DNA from: Bryobacteraceae bacterium
GTDB lineage: Bacteria > Acidobacteriota > Terriglobia > Bryobacterales > Bryobacteraceae
Direction of reading: 5' to 3'
DNA length: 5,687 nt
NCBI GenBank assembly: GCA_947456995.1
Contig: CANGVB010000278.1
Location: 1 to 5,687 of the forward strand
A program made the translations under genes and the position numbers. Below the pieces are notes generated by a model. The model was not told where the DNA came from. It saw only the letters and a program-made list of their open reading frames with translations, and made no database searches. Positions 1-4,867 of this stretch are shown here, one piece after another. Numbering within the stretch: position 1 is the first letter of the stretch; each line of letters opens with the position of its first letter.

Positions 1-512
1 ACAATGATGCCAACCACGTGAATGCCCTGCACGTAGGCGAGCATCATTTCATAGAAAGGCAACTTGAAGAAGTAGAAGCCAATTGGCTGCCCAAAGACCG
101 GGTCGCGCCAGGCATCGGCTACCGCAGCGGTAGATCCGTAATAACGAACTACTGTCCAGTTATCAATCAAAGCAGCGCCAAGAATCAGCGACACCACCAG
201 CGCAACACCAACCTTCCACCACTGAAAGCTCCCGCCTTTCGCCCGCGAATAGAGAATCCAGAGGATGGGGAAAATGATAAGGCCAGCGCCAATACTGGGC
301 AGCCAGCCATAGAGCAGCATCTGCCCCCAGGTGTCGGCTTGCCCGACTTCGGTCCACCAGGCAAAATCGATCCAGGTGCGGGCTATCGTGCGAGCACTCG
401 CAATCAGAATAAAGAGAAGCAGAAGCCAGCCACCCAGTCCAAAACCACCCGATCTTGCTGCAGGGCGGCGGCTGGGAAAATCATCCATGTCAATTACATC
501 AGGTCTAGGCAT
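1..512 (-). CDS. UPF0182-family polytopic membrane protein, N-terminal part (cut by left edge)
   Basis: Reading the minus strand from ATG at 512-510 gives 170 codons without a stop, and the gene continues past base 1. The start is supported by a near-perfect Shine-Dalgarno, GGAGGTGA (521-514), just before the ATG. After a hydrophilic N-terminus rich in Arg and Pro (residues 1-23), hydrophobic segments appear near residues 24-42, 65-88 and 100-118, with another starting near 153. The family signature I recognise is DPVFGQPIGFYFFKLPF at residues 137-153, together with the preceding ARTWIDFAWWTEVG around residues 40-57. Both are typical of the N-terminal membrane domain of UPF0182 (COG1615) proteins. 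Family members are usually about 900-1000 residues, with around seven N-terminal helices and a large extracytoplasmic region, so most of this protein lies outside the window. Its biochemical function is unknown. It is divergent from the AsmA-like gene. Family assignment is confident; function is not. Confidence 0.88.
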   Translation of the reverse strand, partial: MPRPDVIDMDDFPSRRPAARSGGFGLGGWLLLLFILIASARTIARTWIDFAWWTEVGQADTWGQMLLYGWLPSIGAGLIIFPILWILYSRAKGGSFQWWKVGVALVVSLILGAALIDNWTVVRYYGSTAAVADAWRDPVFGQPIGFYFFKLPFYEMMLAYVQGIHVVGII

Positions 513-563
513 TTCACCTCCACATTGGCACAGAATCGACTCGCCCGCTTAAACTCAGGGTGT
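513..563. promoter_or_regulatory. Divergent intergenic region between UPF0182 and AsmA-like genes
   Basis: These 51 bases separate two divergent start codons, so promoters for both genes must lie here or reach into the opposite coding region. I see the ribosome site of the minus-strand gene but no convincing sigma70 promoter. The best plus-strand pair is TTGGCA (525-530) and TAAACT (550-555), with a 19-base spacer that is too long, and it would place the transcript start almost at the ATG. No operator-like inverted repeat is evident. Confidence 0.4.
514..521 (-). promoter_or_regulatory. Strong ribosome binding site of the UPF0182 gene
   Basis: On the minus strand GGAGGTGA lies 1 base from the ATG at 512. 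It matches eight consecutive bases of the consensus anti-Shine-Dalgarno complement. It fixes the start codon and suggests efficient translation, clearly stronger than the site of the divergent AsmA-like gene. Confidence 0.8.
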
Positions 564-2867
564 ATGAGCAAAAATCTGCGGCTTGCCGTTGCCCTGATCG
601 TGGGAATTCCTCTGCTTGCCTTCCTGACGCTTTACCTGCTTGTGGACCCTCAGAAGATCAGCCCGCTTCTCGTCGCTCAACTCAGCAAAGCGCTCAACCG
701 CAATGCAAGTATCGAAAAACTCGATTTCAAAATCTTCCCGCCCAGCTTCAAAGCAAGCAATCTTGTTGTGGCCGACGATCCCGCCTTTTCGGCCAAGCCC
801 TTTCTTAAAGCCGAGACGCTGGAAATACGCCCGGCCATCCTTCCACTCCTGTCTGGCCAGATTGAGCTACAAAGCGTCCGCATACTCGAACCCCAACTGG
901 AGCTGATCCAAAACGAAAAGGGAGTCTGGAATTTCGATTCCATCGGAGCCTCCAGCAAAAGCAACGAGCCGAATTCACTGAGCCTCAATCAACTCGTAAT
1001 CGAGAGAGCAAATCTGGGCATCAAGCGGCCAGACTCACCTCGAGATCTCTACACAAATCTCTCCGCAGAGCTTCGCAATTACGCAGAAGGCAAGCCTTTC
1101 GGCCTCAAAGTTTCCGCCCAGATGCCTTCCGGGAAATCAATCGAAGCCGAAGGCACCATTACGAGCGCAGGCGGCAAAACCACCTTCTCTCAATTCACGC
1201 TGGCTCTAGCTTCACTCAAGGCCAGCCTCAACGGTGAGGCCTCAGCCGGTGCACTGAACCTTGAACTCAAGATCCCGAAATCACCCATTGCCGATGCCGC
1301 TCCGCTCTTTCTGCCTTCCGCGATGACGGTAAAGGGTGACGTAATTGCCGGCATCAAAATCACAGGCACCCCGAAAGAACCCGTCCTCAATGGTCGGCTG
1401 GACATCGCAGGCTTTGAAGTCTCTGGCGGCGACATCAAGCAACCTGTCAAAACCGCCAAACTCAGCCTCGTGCTCACACCCGAGCGCATCATGCTTGAGC
1501 CAGCCAATATCTCCAGTGGCTCCACGCAGCTTCAAGCCTTCGGCGTAATCGCGCACTACGACAAAGCCCCAAGGCTTGAGGCAACACTGATTGCTCCAGA
1601 CGCTCAATTGGCCGAGCTTCTCGCCATTGCCCGCGTCTACGGCATGTCTTCGGTGGAAGGGCTCAGCGCTACAGGCCAGGCGAAGCTTCAGATTCGCGCC
1701 TCCGGCCTACTCGAAGCAAAAACTCCACTGGCATTCTCAGGCACTGGTTCCCTTCGGAATGCAAGCTTCCAATCTCCGTCTCTTACAAAGCCAGTCGAGA
1801 TTGCAAGCACCGATTTCCGCTTCGAATCAAACTCGGCCTCGCTCTCTGCGATTCAGGCAAAACTCGCCTCATCGAATCTCCAGGGGGATTGCAAGGTCTC
1901 GAACTTTAAGAACCCGGTAGTGGAGTTTAACCTCGCCGCCGACAAGATTCTGCTCGACGAGATCCGCAGCCTTGTGAAAGACAGCCAATCGAAAAACGAT
2001 TCTCCGGCCAAACTCACGGCCAGCGGCTCAGTCAAGATCGGCACACTGCAACTGGCCGAACTTACCCTCACTCAGCTCACCGCACAAAGCAGCTATCGCG
2101 ACGGCCACCTGGTGCTTGCGCCCCTAAACGCATCTCTTTATGGCGGCCGCCATTCCGGCTCGATGGACATCGACTTACGCCCCGCCAAGCCCATCTACAG
2201 CATGAATTCGAAACTCGAAAAGATCGAGTCTTCACAATTTCTGGCTGCCGCGACTTCGCTTAAAGGCATCGTTAGCGGACCCTTCTCGGCCGATCTACAA
2301 ATCAACTTTTCTCCGGCAGACCCGGTGCAGATCGCCCAAAGCCTGAACGGCAAGATCTCACTCAATTTTGCTCAGGGCCGCATTGCCAGCTTTAACCTGA
2401 CCAACGAGCTTTCGGCCCTGGCCAAGTTCCTCGGCTTCAACCCCGCCACCGAAAAATTCACCCAGTTCATGGGGCTTACCGGAGATCTTGAAATTACCGG
2501 CGGCAAAGCGTCAACACAAAACCTCAAAATCGATCTCGCTAACCTCACCGCCGGCCTCACTGGCAACATGAACCTCGCCGATCAAACCCTCGATCTGAAG
2601 CTGCTTTCGGTGCTCGACAAACGCTTCTCAGATCAGGTCGGAGGCAACAAAATAGGCGGCTTTATGACAGCCGCCTTCGCCAATCCCAATGGCAATCTTA
2701 TGATTCCTGCCAGCATCAAAGGAACCTTCGCAAAACCCATCATGGCTCCAGACCCTGGGGCAATTGCCAAGATGAAGCTGCAATCGTTCAACCCCAAAGA
2801 TCCGAAGCAGATGATGGACAGTGTTAACAGCGTCTTCGATATGTTCAAGAAGAAGAAGCCGCAGTAG
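564..2867 (+). CDS. AsmA-like envelope protein (767 aa)
   Basis: This is a 767-residue protein with one N-terminal membrane anchor (about residues 6-27) followed by a long beta-rich region without further membrane helices. That architecture is typical of the AsmA/TamB-like superfamily, whose members sit in the inner membrane, project into the periplasm and are linked to lipid transport or outer-membrane homeostasis. Family-like features are the region after the anchor (residues 45-110, with KLDFKIFPPSFKASNLVVAD and the later LSGQIELQSVRILEPQLEL) and a C-terminal AsmA-type block from about residue 590 (GKISLNFAQGRIASFNL, then FMGLTGDLEITGGKA and LLSVLDKRF near 681). I chose ATG at 564 rather than the upstream in-frame ATG at 18. 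Codons before 564 are antisense to the UPF0182 gene, encode low-complexity non-AsmA sequence and would bury the membrane anchor internally. A modest AGGG (557-560) precedes the start. The protein ends in a basic tail (DMFKKKKPQ). The exact substrate is unknown, and it should not be equated with E. coli asmA. Confidence 0.87.
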   Translation: MSKNLRLAVALIVGIPLLAFLTLYLLVDPQKISPLLVAQLSKALNRNASIEKLDFKIFPPSFKASNLVVADDPAFSAKPFLKAETLEIRPAILPLLSGQIELQSVRILEPQLELIQNEKGVWNFDSIGASSKSNEPNSLSLNQLVIERANLGIKRPDSPRDLYTNLSAELRNYAEGKPFGLKVSAQMPSGKSIEAEGTITSAGGKTTFSQFTLALASLKASLNGEASAGALNLELKIPKSPIADAAPLFLPSAMTVKGDVIAGIKITGTPKEPVLNGRLDIAGFEVSGGDIKQPVKTAKLSLVLTPERIMLEPANISSGSTQLQAFGVIAHYDKAPRLEATLIAPDAQLAELLAIARVYGMSSVEGLSATGQAKLQIRASGLLEAKTPLAFSGTGSLRNASFQSPSLTKPVEIASTDFRFESNSASLSAIQAKLASSNLQGDCKVSNFKNPVVEFNLAADKILLDEIRSLVKDSQSKNDSPAKLTASGSVKIGTLQLAELTLTQLTAQSSYRDGHLVLAPLNASLYGGRHSGSMDIDLRPAKPIYSMNSKLEKIESSQFLAAATSLKGIVSGPFSADLQINFSPADPVQIAQSLNGKISLNFAQGRIASFNLTNELSALAKFLGFNPATEKFTQFMGLTGDLEITGGKASTQNLKIDLANLTAGLTGNMNLADQTLDLKLLSVLDKRFSDQVGGNKIGGFMTAAFANPNGNLMIPASIKGTFAKPIMAPDPGAIAKMKLQSFNPKDPKQMMDSVNSVFDMFKKKKPQ

Positions 2868-2869
2868 AT

Positions 2870-3778
2870 TTAGGGCTCTTCCCGAACCCGGACCGTCGGC
2901 ATCGCAGGCATCGGCATTCTCATATTGCTGACCTCTTCCACCTTGTAATCGGCTGGCGGCTCAAAGAGGCTTTTCGGTGGGGCACCGAGCTTGATGTTTT
3001 CAAGCCGTGTTACGGTCTCGCCCATCCGTGGGTCATTGTGCTTTGTCAGCACCATGGCATTAATTTCTTCACTGAACCAGGTCTCGGTCACAATCTCGAT
3101 TGGCCGCTCGTTGCCAACTTCTCCAGCAGGGATGGTCATCGTCATTCTGGTGCCTTTGGTATTCAGGCCTTCAACCATCCTCCGGCCAAGGTCTTCACGT
3201 TTGACCTCTCCTCCAGCGTGTGTATCGATAGCCCGAAAAACATTCAAAGGGGTCGTGTCGGTTGTAGGCCCCACAATTCCGTTTTCAACCAATACTTCTT
3301 GCGCGTCTCCCTGAACGATCTTGCGCTCGATCACAATTTCTTGTCTCACGTGCTGGTCGCTCTGCGTTCTGAACACAACGTTCTTCGATCCGCCCGACTT
3401 GGATTTCAAGGCAATCTTGGCGTGCGAATCCAGCGTGTACTGCACCTTAGCCACGGGGTCGTTAATGAAAACACTGATCACCGGTTCCTCGGTTTGTCCA
3501 ATCGGCCCCAACATCTGAATCTTCGATTCCCGGCGAGTTCGCCCTTCGGTGTCGCGGGCAAATTTGCTACGGTTGGTGTTCTTGATTCGATTCCCGTCCT
3601 GCAAAACCTGCGTCGTCTCGGGGGTGGGATCGGCCGAATAGGCTGCACCCTTCGATTCATCGGCATTGGCAAAGAAAATCACCCCTGCCGGGCCAATCTC
3701 CTGCGCGGGAACAATCTGCGCGGCCTGTTGGCCCAAGGCCAGGCTGGCCGCAAAACCAAGACTGTAAATTACTTTCAT
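2870..3778 (-). CDS. Secreted protein of unknown function, third gene of the ECF sigma cassette (302 aa)
   Basis: This is a 302-residue protein with a short Sec-type signal peptide (residues 1 to about 17-21, hydrophobic YSLGFAASLALG, possible cleavage after ALG or AAQ). I find no later membrane segment, so it is probably periplasmic or exported. Visible blocks are RDTEGRTRRE (75-84), INDPVAKVQYTLD (105-117), a long block at 195-262 containing EDLGRRMVEGLNTKGTRM, IPAGEVGNERPIEIV and HNDPRMGETVTRLENI, then LFEPPADYKV (271-280). I associate this pattern with a secreted family abundant in Acidobacteriota that has no assigned enzymatic activity. It ends in an unusual Met/Pro-rich stretch (residues 286-295). 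No catalytic motif is recognised. The start is supported by AAGGAG (3791-3786) seven bases upstream. The gene lies 11 bases after the membrane-protein gene and is probably cotranscribed with the sigma factor. Coding status is confident; function is unknown. Confidence 0.86.
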   Translation of the reverse strand: MKVIYSLGFAASLALGQQAAQIVPAQEIGPAGVIFFANADESKGAAYSADPTPETTQVLQDGNRIKNTNRSKFARDTEGRTRRESKIQMLGPIGQTEEPVISVFINDPVAKVQYTLDSHAKIALKSKSGGSKNVVFRTQSDQHVRQEIVIERKIVQGDAQEVLVENGIVGPTTDTTPLNVFRAIDTHAGGEVKREDLGRRMVEGLNTKGTRMTMTIPAGEVGNERPIEIVTETWFSEEINAMVLTKHNDPRMGETVTRLENIKLGAPPKSLFEPPADYKVEEVSNMRMPMPAMPTVRVREEP

Positions 3779-3785
3779 AGAGAAG

Positions 3786-3791
3786 CTCCTT
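3786..3791 (-). promoter_or_regulatory. Ribosome binding site of the secreted-protein gene, overlapping the upstream stop
   Basis: AAGGAG on the minus strand lies seven bases before the ATG at 3778. Its two leading A bases belong to the TAA stop codon (3792-3790) of the upstream membrane-protein gene. This arrangement supports translation from a shared transcript and fixes the start. Confidence 0.75.
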
Positions 3792-4302
3792 AATCGTATT
3801 CGTTACCCAACACCCGGACGGCCCGCGCCATCCCGTCATCCCCAAGCAGGACTTCCGCAGTCATCATCGGACGCACCACCTGATTCGGCCTTAGCACCCC
3901 AAGTGCCATCAGCCTCTGCCCGCTCACACTCACTCTCAACACCTGATAGGCCTGTGGCTGTGGCAGCATCTGGCTCTCTGCGATCGACACAAAGCGGGCC
4001 TCTTCGCGCATCACAGGAGCAGACTTCTTTACCGGGCGAAACTTCCGAGCCACAACTGGCACCGCAACTTCGACAGGCGCAGTAGCCGCCACGGCCGGAG
4101 CAACCTCAACGGGCTTTTGAACGTGCTCTACCTTCGGCGTCCACAGCATCCAGGCCGCACAGGCAGCCGCCGCCAAACCGCTGAGACTTGCAATCCAGAC
4201 TCGCCGCTTGCGTCGCCTCGATTCCGCCATCAACGCCGCAAAGTCTGGAATGGGCGCCGTCAACGTCTCGCCATACTCTTTCAACAAGCCATCGAGTTTC
4301 AT
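3790..4302 (-). CDS. Single-pass membrane protein paired with the ECF sigma factor, candidate non-zinc anti-sigma factor (170 aa)
   Basis: The protein has a short N-terminal hydrophilic part (residues 1-34) ending in a strongly basic stretch (SRRRKRR, 28-34), then one membrane helix (about 35-54). A Pro/Val/Ala-rich linker follows (56-97, repeated PVEVA units), then a compact C-terminal segment (about 118-167) with VLRVSVSGQRLMALGVL and AEVLLGDDGMARAVRVL. The positive-inside rule puts the N-terminus in the cytoplasm and the C-terminal domain outside. The ATG at 4302 overlaps the sigma stop codon as ATGA, and AAGGGAG (4315-4309) inside the sigma gene serves as ribosome site, so the two genes are translationally coupled. 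Such coupling is typical of sigma/anti-sigma pairs. However, there is no HxxxCxxC zinc motif, and the only Cys (48) is in the membrane helix. The cytoplasmic part is far shorter than a classical anti-sigma domain. The C-terminal motif resembles one I recall from small proteins next to ECF sigma genes in acidobacteria and myxobacteria. Coding is certain; the anti-sigma role is inference. Confidence 0.85.
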   Translation of the reverse strand: MKLDGLLKEYGETLTAPIPDFAALMAESRRRKRRVWIASLSGLAAAACAAWMLWTPKVEHVQKPVEVAPAVAATAPVEVAVPVVARKFRPVKKSAPVMREEARFVSIAESQMLPQPQAYQVLRVSVSGQRLMALGVLRPNQVVRPMMTAEVLLGDDGMARAVRVLGNEYD

Positions 4303-4850
4303 GCCCCACTCCCTTCGTATTCGCTCAGCCGCCGCTTCAGTTGCTGCCTGGCCCGGCTCAGTCGGGACCTCACCGTACCAACAGGCAAATCCAGCGACAC
4401 CGCTGCTTCTTCATAACTGCATTCTTCGAGTTCACATAGCACCACCACTTCGCGATAATGCTCAGGCAAACCGAGAATGGCATCCCTCACTGCCGCAATC
4501 CGCTCTGACCGCTCGAAGTGAGACAGCAGGTCAACGTCGCCCACTGCATCGTCCTCAAGCGCTTCTTCCCGTTCAGATCGACGCGCGCTGCGCAACCGGT
4601 TCCGCACCATGCCAAAGAGCAGGGCGCTCGCCGTGCCACGTCGCGGGTCAAACTGAGAAGGTTTGCGAATCAGGTCAAGAAAGGCTTCCTGCACTGCCTC
4701 GGCCGCGCGCGACTCAGAGCCCGAAAATGCCAGCCCAAAGCGATAGAGCCGCGAGTAATGGCTCTGATACAGCGCTTGCGGATCAAGCGTCTCGACAATA
4801 GTGATGGTTTCAGCAAGGACCACTGCCTCTAATGGACGCGACAATGGCAT
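4299..4850 (-). CDS. ECF-type RNA polymerase sigma factor (183 aa)
   Basis: This is a 183-residue sigma70-family protein with only the sigma2 and sigma4 domains, as expected for an extracytoplasmic-function sigma factor. Sigma2 covers about residues 25-92 (ALYQSHYSRLYRFGLAF, then AAEAVQEAFLDLIRKPSQF, and RGTASALLFGMVRNRLRS), binding core polymerase and the -10 element. Sigma4 covers about 118-173, with LGLPEHYREVVVLCELEE leading into a helix-turn-helix (CSYEEAAVSLDLPVGTVRSRLSRAR, roughly 144-168) that reads the -35 element. A linker rich in acidic residues separates them. There is no C-terminal extension. The ATG at 4850 follows the mutase stop by 17 bases with a weak GGGA ribosome site. About 20 residues precede sigma2, so a slightly later start cannot be excluded. 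The stop overlaps the next start (ATGA), indicating coupling to the membrane protein that may control its activity. The regulon and the signal are unknown. Confidence 0.93.
   Translation of the reverse strand: MPLSRPLEAVVLAETITIVETLDPQALYQSHYSRLYRFGLAFSGSESRAAEAVQEAFLDLIRKPSQFDPRRGTASALLFGMVRNRLRSARRSEREEALEDDAVGDVDLLSHFERSERIAAVRDAILGLPEHYREVVVLCELEECSYEEAAVSLDLPVGTVRSRLSRARQQLKRRLSEYEGSGA
4309..4315 (-). promoter_or_regulatory. Ribosome binding site of the membrane-protein gene inside the sigma gene
   Basis: AAGGGAG on the minus strand lies six bases before the ATG at 4302, within the last codons of the sigma gene. It supports both the chosen start and independent or coupled initiation at the ATGA overlap. 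Confidence 0.65.
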
Positions 4851-4867
4851 TTAGTTCCCGAAAAAAC

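Noticed and set aside
525..555. Sigma70 promoter TTGGCA / TAAACT for the AsmA-like gene
   Set aside because: The spacer is 19 bases, the -10 match is poor, and the predicted transcript start would fall within a few bases of the ATG, leaving no ribosome site.
18..563. An in-frame 182-codon N-terminal extension of the AsmA-like gene starting at ATG 18
   Set aside because: It lies antisense to the well-supported UPF0182 gene, is low-complexity and Gln/Pro/Arg-rich, and would bury the membrane anchor. ATG 564 gives a normal AsmA-like N-terminus.
3038..3793. A 251-codon plus-strand open frame opposite the secreted-protein gene
   Set aside because: It has no ribosome site or recognisable domain. 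The opposite strand has a signal peptide, conserved-looking motifs and a good ribosome site.
4208..4801. A 197-codon plus-strand open frame opposite the sigma gene
   Set aside because: Its composition (Arg, Pro, Ser, Ala rich) is typical of an antisense frame of a GC-rich gene, while the minus strand is a clear ECF sigma factor.
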